Source: Prevotellaceae bacterium (GTDB lineage Bacteria; Bacteroidota; Bacteroidia; Bacteroidales; UBA932). Taken from it: a stretch of DNA of 6,840 nt. A program made the translations under genes and the position numbers. The notes under the pieces are model-generated. The model did not search any database. It had not been told where the DNA came from and saw only the letters and a list, made by a program, of their open reading frames with translations. Location of the stretch: assembly GCA_031259225.1 (NCBI GenBank), contig JAIRLT010000092.1, forward strand, positions 1 to 6,840, read 5' to 3'. This document shows positions 1 through 6,789 of the stretch, in pieces (the stretch's first letter is position 1; each line of letters starts with the position of its first letter).

Positions 1-994
1 TCACGCGGGAACCGGTAACGCCGCATTCGCGCGCCACCGTGTTCAGGAAATCGAGTTCTTCGCAGCTTACTTCGTACAGTTGGCTCATGCCGTAATGCGT
101 TTCGTACATTTTTGCACCCACCGTTTCATAGTCGCCCTGCTCCAGCGCCTCGCACACCGCCAGTACCCGCGCAATTTCTTCGATGACGTATTGGGCGCGT
201 TTGTAATCTTCGTCGGTTATTTCCTGTTTTACTTCGCGAAGCATTTCCGGCGTAGCGTCGCGCAAAAATTGCACTTGCGGATGCCTTCCCTGTATTGCCG
301 CTACTGCTGTTTCGCACGATTGCCGCCGTTTGTTGTATGCCGACGAAGCCAATTCATGTTTGACCAAAGTATCGAGCAACACTAACCGGTAGCCTTGCGG
401 GTTAAACGGGAAATACCGGTATTCCAGCGAACGGCAATCCAGTCGCATCAGGTTGCCCGCCTTGCCGAAGAGGGATGCGAATTGATCCATGATACCGCAT
501 TTCACGCCGCAGTAATTATGTTCGGTCGCTTGCCCGGCTTTTGCCAGTTCAAATTTATCAACCTTTCCGTCGAAAAGTTCGTTGAGCGCAAAAGCATACG
601 TACTCTCCAGCGCCGCCGACGACGACATGCCCGCGCCGAGCGGCACATCGCCGGCAAATGCCGTGTCGAAGCCGCCGATAGCTACGCCGCGTTTTATCAT
701 TTCGCGGCAAATGCCGAAAATATACCTTGCCCAAGCCTGCGCAGGCAGGTCTTCTTCGCGCAGTCCGAATTCGGCTTGTTCGTTGAGGTCAATAGCAAAA
801 GCCCGCACTTTCGTTGTGCCGTTGGGTTTGATAGCAGCCATAATTCCCTTGTCAATAGCGCCGGGGAAGACAAAGCCGCCGTTGTAGTCGGTGTGTTCGC
901 CAATGAGGTTGATGCGTCCGGGCGAAGTGTAAATCTGTGCATCCTGCGCGCCATAGCGGGCAGCAAAAGCATTTTGAATGGTTTCTTTGTTCAT
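1..994 (-). CDS. galK: Galactokinase, C-terminus cut by the window edge
   Basis: Galactokinase phosphorylates alpha-D-galactose with ATP to galactose-1-phosphate, the entry kinase of the cytoplasmic Leloir pathway. Reading leftward from the ATG at 994-992 gives 331 codons with no stop; the frame then leaves the window. Seen: the galactokinase signature GRINLIGEHTDYNGG (residues 26-40), the GHMP-kinase ATP loop PLGAGMSSSAALE (118-130), and CGIMDQF (166-172). By family knowledge, R27 and D170 match the catalytic Arg/Asp pair. The last residues, GVTGSRV (325-331), are those that normally run straight into the third GHMP motif (TGAGFGGC-like), so about 50 residues of a usual 380-390 aa protein lie outside. 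No frameshift or missing residue is visible. It is transcribed divergently from glnS, behind a TAnnTTTG-type element, with no Shine-Dalgarno sequence. Other galactose genes, if any, would lie beyond the left edge. Confidence 0.96.
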   Translation of the reverse strand, partial: MNKETIQNAFAARYGAQDAQIYTSPGRINLIGEHTDYNGGFVFPGAIDKGIMAAIKPNGTTKVRAFAIDLNEQAEFGLREEDLPAQAWARYIFGICREMIKRGVAIGGFDTAFAGDVPLGAGMSSSAALESTYAFALNELFDGKVDKFELAKAGQATEHNYCGVKCGIMDQFASLFGKAGNLMRLDCRSLEYRYFPFNPQGYRLVLLDTLVKHELASSAYNKRRQSCETAVAAIQGRHPQVQFLRDATPEMLREVKQEITDEDYKRAQYVIEEIARVLAVCEALEQGDYETVGAKMYETHYGMSQLYEVSCEELDFLNTVARECGVTGSRV

Positions 995-1023
995 GTGATT
1001 TTTTTTTAGATTGATTTTGCCCG

Positions 1024-1031
1024 CAAAAATA
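1024..1031 (-). promoter_or_regulatory. Putative Bacteroidetes -7 element for galK
   Basis: On the minus strand this reads TATTTTTG, an exact match to the Bacteroidetes -7 consensus TAnnTTTG. It ends 29 bases before the galK ATG, which implies a leader of roughly 20-25 nt. The -33 element is weak: TTTA (plus-strand 1053-1056) sits 21 bp upstream where TTTG is expected. The region is A/T rich, so chance matches are possible, but position and orientation fit. Confidence 0.5.
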
Positions 1032-1071
1032 CGAAAAAAATGTGTACGCCTGTAAATCCGTAAATTTTTCT

Positions 1072-1079
1072 TACTTTTG
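1072..1079 (+). promoter_or_regulatory. Putative Bacteroidetes -7 element for glnS
   Basis: TACTTTTG is an exact match to the TAnnTTTG consensus used by the Bacteroidetes primary sigma factor. It ends 22 bases before the glnS ATG, implying a short leader of about 15-18 nt. No clear TTTG -33 element is present 19-21 bp upstream. The stretch before the ATG is A-rich (AATAACAAACA) with no Shine-Dalgarno sequence, as is common in this phylum. Confidence 0.5.
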
Positions 1080-1101
1080 TACCCGGTTTAAATAACAAAC
1101 A

Positions 1102-2784
1102 ATGGAGAACATACCTTTTAGAAACGGGGAAACCGTACGGGCATTAAATTTTCTGGAAGAAATTATAGAAGCCGGATTGGCGGCGGGGAAGTATAAAAGT
1201 ATCCTCACGCGCTTTCCGCCGGAGCCCAACGGCTACCTGCATGTGGGGCATGCCAAAAGTATTTGCCTGAACTTCGGGCTGGCAAAAAAATATGGCGGCA
1301 AAACCAACCTGCGCTTCGACGATACCAATCCGGCAAAGGAAGAAACCGAATACGTGGACGCTATCAAGGAAGATGTGCGGTGGCTCGGTTTTGAATGGGC
1401 AAACGAATTTTATGCGTCCGATTATTTCGAGCAGTTGTATGCGTGGGCGTGCGAGCTTATCAAAAAAGGCTTGGCGTATGTGGACGACCAGACGCAGGAA
1501 GAAATCCGGCGGACGCGCGGAACGGTTACGCAGCCGGGCATTAACAGCCCTTACCGCAACCGCAGCGCGGAAGAAAATCTGGATTTGTTCGAGCGTATGC
1601 GCAACGGCGAATTTCCCGACGGGGCAAAGGTTTTGCGTGCTAAAATTGATATGGCGCACCCGAATATGCTGATGCGCGACCCGTTGATGTACCGCATTAT
1701 TCACACCGGTCACCACCGCACCGGCGACAAGTGGTGCATTTATCCGATGTACGACTACGCGCACGGCGAAAGCGATTCGATAGAAAATATCACCCATTCC
1801 ATTTGTACGCTGGAGTTCGACGTGCACCGCCCGCTGTACGATTGGTTCATTGAGAAATTAGAAATATTCCCGTCGCATCAATATGAGTTTGCGCGCCTCA
1901 ATTTGACCTACACGGTGATGAGCAAACGCCTCTTGTTGGAACTGGTAAAAAAGAATTATGTCAGCGGCTGGGACGACCCGCGCATGCCGACGATTTGCGG
2001 GATGCGCCGCCGCGGTTACACGCCCGAAAGCATCCGCCTGTTTGCCGAAAAAGTGGGTGTCGCCAAACGCGATAATGTGATTGACCTTTCGCTGCTCGAG
2101 TGGTGCGTGCGCGAAGACCTGAATAAACGCGCCCGCCGCTACATGGCAACGCTCGACCCCCTGAAAGTGGTTATCACCAACTATCCCGAAGGACAAACCG
2201 AAGAGGTGGAAGCCGTGAATAATCCCGAAGACGAAACCGCCGGGAAACGCCGCGTGCCGTTCAGCCGCGAAATCTATATCGAGCGCGACGACTTTATGGA
2301 AAACCCGCCGAAGAAATATTTCCGCCTTTCGCCGGGCAACGAAGTGCGCCTGCGGTATGCCTATATTATCAAATGCGAAGAGGTAGTGAAAGACGCTGAC
2401 GGCAACATCACGGAACTGCGTTGCACCTACGACCCCGAAACGCGCAGCGGCAGCGGCAACGCCCGGCAGGTAAAAGGCACGATACACTGGGTTGCTGCGG
2501 CGCACGCCTGCCGCGCCGAAGTGCGTTTGTTCGACCGCCTGTTCACCGAAGCCCGCATGGACAGTATCCCCGAAGACAAGGATTATAAAGATTTCATCAA
2601 TCCCGGTTCGTTGCGCACGGTAACGGCATTTATCGAACCGGCATTGAAAACCTTGCCGTGCTTGGCGCACGTGCAGTTCGAGCGGATCGGCTATTTCACC
2701 GTCGATGCAGACGCTACGCCGGAATGCCCGGTATTCAACCGCACCGTAACGCTGAAAGACACGTGGGCAAAGATCAATGGTTAG
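1102..2784 (+). CDS. glnS: Glutaminyl-tRNA synthetase (GlnRS)
   Basis: Class Ic aminoacyl-tRNA synthetase that attaches glutamine to tRNA-Gln using ATP, in the cytoplasm. The 560 aa protein matches the E. coli enzyme (554 aa) along its whole length. The Rossmann catalytic domain fills roughly residues 30-280, with the HIGH motif in PEPNGYLHVGHAKSI (40-54) and the KMSKS-type loop VMSKR (272-276). RFDDTNP (71-77) and YPMYDYAH (214-221) carry D73 and Y217, matching the E. coli glutamine/tRNA-recognition residues D66 and Y211. GWDDPRMPT (289-297) and RRRGYTPESIR (302-312) are also typical. The two anticodon-binding beta-barrels cover about 350-560, including VKGTIHWVAAAHA (457-469) and PVFNRTVTLKDTWAK (543-557). 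These features favour GlnRS over the related GluRS. The start at 1102 lies just after a promoter-like element. The TAG stop falls inside the first unit of a heptamer repeat. Confidence 0.98.
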   Translation: MENIPFRNGETVRALNFLEEIIEAGLAAGKYKSILTRFPPEPNGYLHVGHAKSICLNFGLAKKYGGKTNLRFDDTNPAKEETEYVDAIKEDVRWLGFEWANEFYASDYFEQLYAWACELIKKGLAYVDDQTQEEIRRTRGTVTQPGINSPYRNRSAEENLDLFERMRNGEFPDGAKVLRAKIDMAHPNMLMRDPLMYRIIHTGHHRTGDKWCIYPMYDYAHGESDSIENITHSICTLEFDVHRPLYDWFIEKLEIFPSHQYEFARLNLTYTVMSKRLLLELVKKNYVSGWDDPRMPTICGMRRRGYTPESIRLFAEKVGVAKRDNVIDLSLLEWCVREDLNKRARRYMATLDPLKVVITNYPEGQTEEVEAVNNPEDETAGKRRVPFSREIYIERDDFMENPPKKYFRLSPGNEVRLRYAYIIKCEEVVKDADGNITELRCTYDPETRSGSGNARQVKGTIHWVAAAHACRAEVRLFDRLFTEARMDSIPEDKDYKDFINPGSLRTVTAFIEPALKTLPCLAHVQFERIGYFTVDADATPECPVFNRTVTLKDTWAKING

Positions 2785-2853
2785 TGGTTAGTGGTTAGCG
2801 ATTAGCGCTGACGCGCCAGCCCATTAACCATTAATCATTAACCATTAATCATT
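2779..2853. repeat. Heptamer repeat array with fold-back potential, overlapping the glnS stop
   Basis: Read in 7-base steps from 2779, the sequence is GGTTAGT, GGTTAGT, GGTTAGC, GATTAGC, GCTGACG, CGCCAGC, CCATTAA, CCATTAA, TCATTAA, CCATTAA, TCATT. The period is unbroken for ten full units plus five bases. The left four units can pair with the right units, allowing G-U wobble and a few mismatches, around a GC-rich tip (GCTG at 2807-2810, CAGC at 2817-2820). The TAG stop of glnS (2782-2784) lies inside unit one. The array sits between convergent genes, so a bidirectional transcription-end or mRNA 3'-end role is plausible but inferred. There is no following T-run, so it is not a classical intrinsic terminator. 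Confidence 0.75.
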
Positions 2854-2915
2854 GCACTCGTGCTCCGTATTCCACCTTGCATTCATTCTTCGCGCACTCC
2901 GGTTGAAATGACGGT
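2854..2915. other. Convergent intergenic remnant, possible dispersed-repeat fragment
   Basis: No gene is seen between the heptamer array and the stop of the hydrolase gene. On the minus strand the part next to that gene reads GTCATTTCAACCGGAG. From memory, this resembles the start of dispersed intergenic repeats common in Bacteroidetes genomes (CGTCATTTCGACC-type). GCACTCGTGC (2854-2863) is a small inverted repeat. Both observations are weak. Confidence 0.25.
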
Positions 2916-4067
2916 TCAGCTCAGAAAAGCGGCAGCCCGGTTGAATACCGCTGAAAAGCACTGTTGAACCGTTTCCGGCGCTACGCGATTGTGCACAGGG
3001 AACGGCACCTGATGGGAGTATTCGTAGGGGAAGTCCAGTTCCTCCAATATTTTGCCGGCGCATTCTTTGCCGAAAGCCTCCGCTACGCCTGTTGTAGGAA
3101 TGACCGTGTCTTTTTTCAACGTGATTGCCGCAATACGGTGTTGGTTTTCCCGAAAGAAGTTTTCCCTGTAAGGACGATATTTGTCAAGCGACAACATGGA
3201 TTTGAACGCTTTTTCCAAAAAGTCTTCTTTTCTTCCCAAAATACGGCGTCCCTCATGGAGGAAATCATTTAGAAGATAATTTTTCAGCGTGAGGGAAGAT
3301 TCCCCGTCCATGATGTCGCGCGAACTCCCGTCCATCCGGCTGAACAGCGTGCCGCCGCAAAACATGAATAAACGGCTGCCGGAAGCCAGTTGCCCGGGAT
3401 TTGACAACAGCAATACCTGCGCCAACAAAGCGCCGATGGAATAGGCAAATATGTTGACGGATGCGCCTTCTTTGAATAAGGGATGTTGCCCGTTTTTTAT
3501 TTCGCCGATGAGTTGCCAGAGGTTGAAAATGGACTCCTTGCCGGAAATATAAAAACGGACAGGATGTTCGGACAGGCGGCTGCTAAGCGCTACATTGGCA
3601 AACGTAGCGTTGTGCAAAGAGGTAAACTTTTCTTTTCTGCGGTTCACGTAGGGCAAGAGCATGCGCGGGTTATGCCAGCTTCCGGGCGTACGGTTCATGT
3701 GAAAAGCGATGGGAAAGAGGATAACCGCCCTTCCCGTTTTAACCGCCAACTCTTCTGCCCAGGGGAGGTACTTTTCCCAACTGCGCTCGTTCAAGCCATG
3801 CAGTAACAAAATAGCTTTGCCGGTACGGACAACGCCTTTATGTACGAAAACCGTATACGTAAACACGTTGTTTTCTTCGATATTGTCGTCCGGGACGGGG
3901 CAGAATGCAGGCGGGGAAATCGCATGCTGGAGCTGTTTAATTTCCTGGTTAATAAACACCTGATGAAATTGGAACGGGCGTATTTCTAACGAAGTGTCAT
4001 CCAACTTCACGGTTCTCTCGTAGGAGAACAATGCTTTCAATTCCCGGAAGCGTTCAATAAATGTCAT
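2916..4067 (-). CDS. Alpha/beta-hydrolase-fold protein of unknown function (DUF6051-like)
   Basis: A 383 aa protein that I read as an alpha/beta hydrolase; its substrate is unknown. Seen in order: a polar N-terminal region (1-80); a strand plus HG oxyanion-type motif in AILLLHGLNERSW (85-97); ILFPIAFHMNR (116-126); a middle segment that may be a lid (about 130-200); the nucleophile elbow NIFAYSIGALLAQ (205-217) with Ser210; LKKDTVIP (317-324) offering acid Asp320; and FPVHNRV (356-362) offering His359 near the C-terminus. The elbow has Ala instead of the first Gly of GxSxG. No signal peptide or obvious membrane segment is present, so a cytoplasmic location is likely. Size, order and style resemble the Bacteroidetes family DUF6051, an assignment from memory. 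It lies 122 bp downstream of nrdG on the same strand and converges on glnS. The ATG at 4067 is the first sensible start, with no Shine-Dalgarno sequence. Confidence 0.75.
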   Translation of the reverse strand: MTFIERFRELKALFSYERTVKLDDTSLEIRPFQFHQVFINQEIKQLQHAISPPAFCPVPDDNIEENNVFTYTVFVHKGVVRTGKAILLLHGLNERSWEKYLPWAEELAVKTGRAVILFPIAFHMNRTPGSWHNPRMLLPYVNRRKEKFTSLHNATFANVALSSRLSEHPVRFYISGKESIFNLWQLIGEIKNGQHPLFKEGASVNIFAYSIGALLAQVLLLSNPGQLASGSRLFMFCGGTLFSRMDGSSRDIMDGESSLTLKNYLLNDFLHEGRRILGRKEDFLEKAFKSMLSLDKYRPYRENFFRENQHRIAAITLKKDTVIPTTGVAEAFGKECAGKILEELDFPYEYSHQVPFPVHNRVAPETVQQCFSAVFNRAAAFLS

Positions 4068-4098
4068 ACGGTAGCCCTGATGAAATGTCTTGCGGGTA

Positions 4099-4106
4099 CA
4101 AACAAA
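4099..4106 (-). promoter_or_regulatory. Weak -7-like element before the hydrolase gene
   Basis: The minus strand reads TTTGTTTG, one base from TAnnTTTG, 31 bases before the ATG at 4067, a distance similar to the galK case. No good -33 partner was found. If real, the hydrolase would have its own promoter rather than depending on nrdDG. Confidence 0.25.
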
Positions 4107-4127
4107 CAGAATAAAACCATGCTATCC

Positions 4128-4168
4128 AAAAAAAAGGGCTGGAGACGCTTTGAAAGGAGCGAAGTCTC
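4128..4168 (-). terminator. Possible transcription terminator after nrdG
   Basis: On the minus strand, 22 nt beyond the nrdG stop, GAGAC (4168-4164) pairs with GTCTC (4146-4142). The stem is extended by GCT/AGC across a 3-nt bulge and followed, after CAGCCC, by eight T residues (plus-strand A run 4128-4135). The 6-nt gap between stem and T-run and the bulge make it imperfect, so termination may be partial. It would separate nrdDG from the downstream hydrolase gene. Confidence 0.35.
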
Positions 4169-4189
4169 GCTTTCAGGGGCGAAATTTGT

Positions 4190-4663
4190 TTATAAGGGGC
4201 TAATTCCCCAAAACCCATCTGTCTTATCTGTCATTTTTCCTTTTTCGATGCGATAAAAACGCTGGTTGGTGGTGGGCGTGCTTAATCCGCCCAAATGCTC
4301 CACGTATGCGCCGAGCTTGATATAATCGAAATTCCGCAGGGAAAAATCCGCAGGCAGCCCTGCTTTCCCCGAATACCAGGCGGTTTTGAGATAGCTGCTT
4401 TTCTTCCTGATGAACGCCGTGAGCCGCGCCACCTCGTGCGGGTCGGCGTCGCCGCCCATGAAGCAGAGGCAAGTGATGGCGCTGCCGTACTTTTCGAGCC
4501 AGACGGAGAGGACGTTTTCATCCAGCGCTTCGCCTGTGTCTTCCTGCAAATGCGGGCTGTGGCAACCCGCACAACGGTTGGGACAGCCCGTAATATTGAC
4601 TGCCAGCGTCACCTCGCCGGGGATTTCCTGAAAAACGATATCAAAGCTGATGTACCGAAGCAT
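4190..4663 (-). CDS. nrdG: Anaerobic ribonucleoside-triphosphate reductase activating protein (radical SAM)
   Basis: NrdG reductively cleaves S-adenosylmethionine at a [4Fe-4S] cluster to place the glycyl radical on NrdD. The 157 aa protein has the radical-SAM cluster motif CxxxCxxC in GCPNRCAGCHSP (26-37), with C27, C31 and C34, followed by FMGGDAD (68-74), the GGE-like SAM-binding segment. This short length is usual for NrdG. The opening (SFDIVFQEIPGEVTLAVNITGC) fits the divergent subtype that TIGRFAM separates as nrdG3 (TIGR02826), known to pair with Bdellovibrio-type NrdD; that subtype call is from memory. Its ATG (4663-4661) lies inside the nrdD coding region, overlapping by 23 nt in another frame, which suggests translational coupling. 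No Shine-Dalgarno sequence is seen. Confidence 0.95.
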   Translation of the reverse strand: MLRYISFDIVFQEIPGEVTLAVNITGCPNRCAGCHSPHLQEDTGEALDENVLSVWLEKYGSAITCLCFMGGDADPHEVARLTAFIRKKSSYLKTAWYSGKAGLPADFSLRNFDYIKLGAYVEHLGGLSTPTTNQRFYRIEKGKMTDKTDGFWGISPL

Positions 4664-6731
4664 AATGCCGTCGCGCAGCCTCCTCCTGCCTTGGTTGTGA
4701 AAAATTGCTGATGCGCTTCATGTAGCCGATGATACGGGTCAGGTAATCGAGGTTTTGACTTTGGCACGCCGGACATGCTTGCAGGCGGCGCTTGTTAATG
4801 TGTCCACAGTCGTTGCAAACCGTGTTCGGAATATTAAATGTGAAATAATTACAGCCTTCCTGCGTAGCGACGCGCAATAATTGCCGATACTGCTCCTTGC
4901 TCAAATGCTCTTCCAAATTAAGGTGCAAAGCCGAACCGCCGGTCAGGTGTTCGATGTAGTTGCGGCCATGCAGGCGGAACTTGTCCACAATGTTCAGCGA
5001 GTTGTCCTCCACAAGGTAGAAATAGCTATTGTAGCAATCGCGGTTTACCTGATAGCCGTCGCGCCTGTCCCACCGGGCATGTTTCACGCCCACGTTTTCT
5101 GCGGGAATCATTTCGCAGTTGAACAGAATGTCTTTCGTACGGTAACGTTTGTTGCAGGTTTCGACAAGCCCCAGCACCTGCTGTACAAAGGCGGCGTACT
5201 GCGGGTTGTCGGCAATCCCGATGCCCAGAAATTCGGCGGCTTCTACCAGGCCGTTTACACCGATAGTGAGGTATTGGCGGTTCATGTTGATATAACCCGC
5301 TGTGAAGAGCGGTAACATGCCCCTTTCGCACATGTATTTCAGGTTTTCGTTGTAGGCTAATTGCACTTTATGCACCAGGGTAACGATGTCTTCGAGGAAA
5401 AACAGGTAGTGCACGCCTTCCCGCGCTGCCTGCTGGATACAACGGTTCAGGTTGATGGTAAGCACGCTTTTCGAGCCGGTGGACACGCCGCCCGCCCCCA
5501 GCGTATAGCTGAACCCGTTATCCTGTATTTCGTTGCGCAGGCGGCAGCAGCTGCTCAGCGAGTCGGCATTGTCGCTCATGTAGGTAAAGAACGAATGTCC
5601 TTCGGCATACATTTCCGCCGTGAAATCGCCATATTCCCGGTCTTTTGCATCGCCGTTCCCGGTGAGCAAAGCCATTGTTTCTACCGGGAAAGTAAGCACG
5701 GCGCGTGTGCGTTCCCTGTTAAACCATTTCATAAAACGCTTCTGCAACCAGTTGAGCGAATCCCAATCGGGACGGCTGCCGTCGGGAAACCGGAACTCGC
5801 CGAACAGGCTTTCAAAATAGTACCGGTCATAGTAGGATATATTCCAAAAGACGGCTTGAAAGTTCCGCGCGCCGGTCGGCTGGTTAATGGAGTAAACGAT
5901 TTGCTCGAAGTAGTCGGTGATAATTTTGTCGAGCGTGCGTTGTTTTTTCGACAAATCCACCACCTGTCCGGCGCGAAGGAAATAGTCCTGCCCATATTCC
6001 AAGCCGATGAAGTAGTTCATGTACATCAGGAACTCCGGTGTGGCGCAGGCGCCGCTCAGCATGCTGGACACCATAAAAACCATGTTCACAAACCCGCCGC
6101 AAAACGATTTCAGGTTGGTGGGCGCTTTGGAATTGCCGCCGATGGAAGCAGTCCCGCCAATCAGCCACGGATACATCGTGATGCTGGCGCAGTAGTTGGC
6201 AAGGCTTGTTTCGTCGTTTTTGTAAATATAATGACTGTTCAACAGCGCAATATACCGGTCGGCAACTTCCTTGCCATACATTTCTTTCAGGCGGTCGGTA
6301 AGCATCCGGCGGTTGAGGCGAATGAAATTGGATTTGGGGAGCTCGCCGATAAGCGTCGCCATGTTTTTGTTTTCCACGTTGGCATTGGCGTCATACTTAC
6401 TGCCCGAAGCGGCGTTGGAGGCGTCGCAATAGTCCATCAGGAATTTAAGCTTGTCGCGCACCTCGCGGTCTTCCAAATGCTTTTGCCGGTAGAGCATGTA
6501 GGACTTTGCCACGGCATAGTAGCGCTCAGACATCAGGGCAATTTCCACCTGGTTCTGGATATCTTCCACCGTGCTGCCGTTGGTAATGCTTATCCGGCTC
6601 AGGATGTTGGTAACTACGTCTTGCGTAGCAAAACTGCCCACCGACAGGAACGCTTTCGCAATGGCATTCCTGATTTTTTCAACGGAGAAAACCTCTTCCT
6701 TACCGTCACGTTTAATAATAAATACGCTCAT
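4641..6731 (-). CDS. nrdD: Class III anaerobic ribonucleoside-triphosphate reductase, large subunit
   Basis: Oxygen-sensitive glycyl-radical enzyme that reduces ribonucleotides to deoxyribonucleotides for DNA synthesis under anaerobiosis. The 696 aa protein starts with an ATP-cone allosteric domain (about 1-90; FIIKRDGKEEVFSVEKIRNA). The ten-stranded barrel core follows, with NYCASITMYPWL (179-190), NADSLSSCCRL (388-398; C395/C396 are candidates for the thiyl-radical cysteine) and GVNGLVEAAEFLG (491-503). Near the C-terminus a zinc site is formed by C639, C642, C653 and C656. Then comes the glycyl-radical loop RIIGY (666-670), with G669 the expected radical site; the family usually has RVxGY. 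The stretch around 196-250 (GGNSKAPTNLKSFCGGF, TPEFLMYMNYF) points to the Bdellovibrio/Bacteroidetes subtype (TIGR02827, from memory). All expected functional residues are present. It is the first gene of nrdD-nrdG, with a repeat-rich leader upstream and no Shine-Dalgarno sequence. Confidence 0.97.
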   Translation of the reverse strand: MSVFIIKRDGKEEVFSVEKIRNAIAKAFLSVGSFATQDVVTNILSRISITNGSTVEDIQNQVEIALMSERYYAVAKSYMLYRQKHLEDREVRDKLKFLMDYCDASNAASGSKYDANANVENKNMATLIGELPKSNFIRLNRRMLTDRLKEMYGKEVADRYIALLNSHYIYKNDETSLANYCASITMYPWLIGGTASIGGNSKAPTNLKSFCGGFVNMVFMVSSMLSGACATPEFLMYMNYFIGLEYGQDYFLRAGQVVDLSKKQRTLDKIITDYFEQIVYSINQPTGARNFQAVFWNISYYDRYYFESLFGEFRFPDGSRPDWDSLNWLQKRFMKWFNRERTRAVLTFPVETMALLTGNGDAKDREYGDFTAEMYAEGHSFFTYMSDNADSLSSCCRLRNEIQDNGFSYTLGAGGVSTGSKSVLTINLNRCIQQAAREGVHYLFFLEDIVTLVHKVQLAYNENLKYMCERGMLPLFTAGYINMNRQYLTIGVNGLVEAAEFLGIGIADNPQYAAFVQQVLGLVETCNKRYRTKDILFNCEMIPAENVGVKHARWDRRDGYQVNRDCYNSYFYLVEDNSLNIVDKFRLHGRNYIEHLTGGSALHLNLEEHLSKEQYRQLLRVATQEGCNYFTFNIPNTVCNDCGHINKRRLQACPACQSQNLDYLTRIIGYMKRISNFSQPRQEEAARRHYASVHQL

Positions 6732-6744
6732 TTTTATAATGTGC

Positions 6745-6775
6745 TAATGTGACTAATTTCTTAATGTGACTAATT
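6745..6775. repeat. Perfect 14-bp direct repeat in the nrdD leader
   Basis: TAATGTGACTAATT occurs at 6745-6758 and again at 6762-6775, spaced 17 bp start to start, with a further partial TAATGTG at 6737-6743. The second copy sits in an inverted repeat, TTAAT-7-ATTAA (6761-6777). The repeats lie 14-44 bp upstream of the nrdD ATG, where an operator or promoter would be expected. No known regulator site can be named with confidence. Confidence 0.6.
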
Positions 6776-6789
6776 AAAAGACATAGTTT

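Noticed and set aside
395..1009. 204-codon plus-strand open frame opposite galK
   Set aside because: Shadow of galactokinase, whose catalytic motifs are all on the minus strand; the translation has no recognisable features.
1858..2670. 270-codon minus-strand frame (and another at 1144-1827) opposite glnS
   Set aside because: Shadows of GlnRS, which is conserved along its full length in the plus frame; no family signal in the antisense translations.
2779..2853. Heptamer array as a CRISPR or an insertion-sequence end
   Set aside because: Units are 7 bp without unique spacers, and no transposase, terminal inverted repeat or target-site duplication is visible.
2845..3063. 72-codon minus-strand frame across the end of the hydrolase gene
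   Set aside because: It overlaps the real C-terminus carrying the candidate catalytic His and runs into repeat DNA; no support for a separate gene.
5361..6752. 463-codon plus-strand open frame opposite nrdD
   Set aside because: It lies entirely antisense to a strongly recognised gene, its translation shows no domain or motif, and it ends beyond the nrdD start. Long antisense frames are common opposite biased coding sequence.
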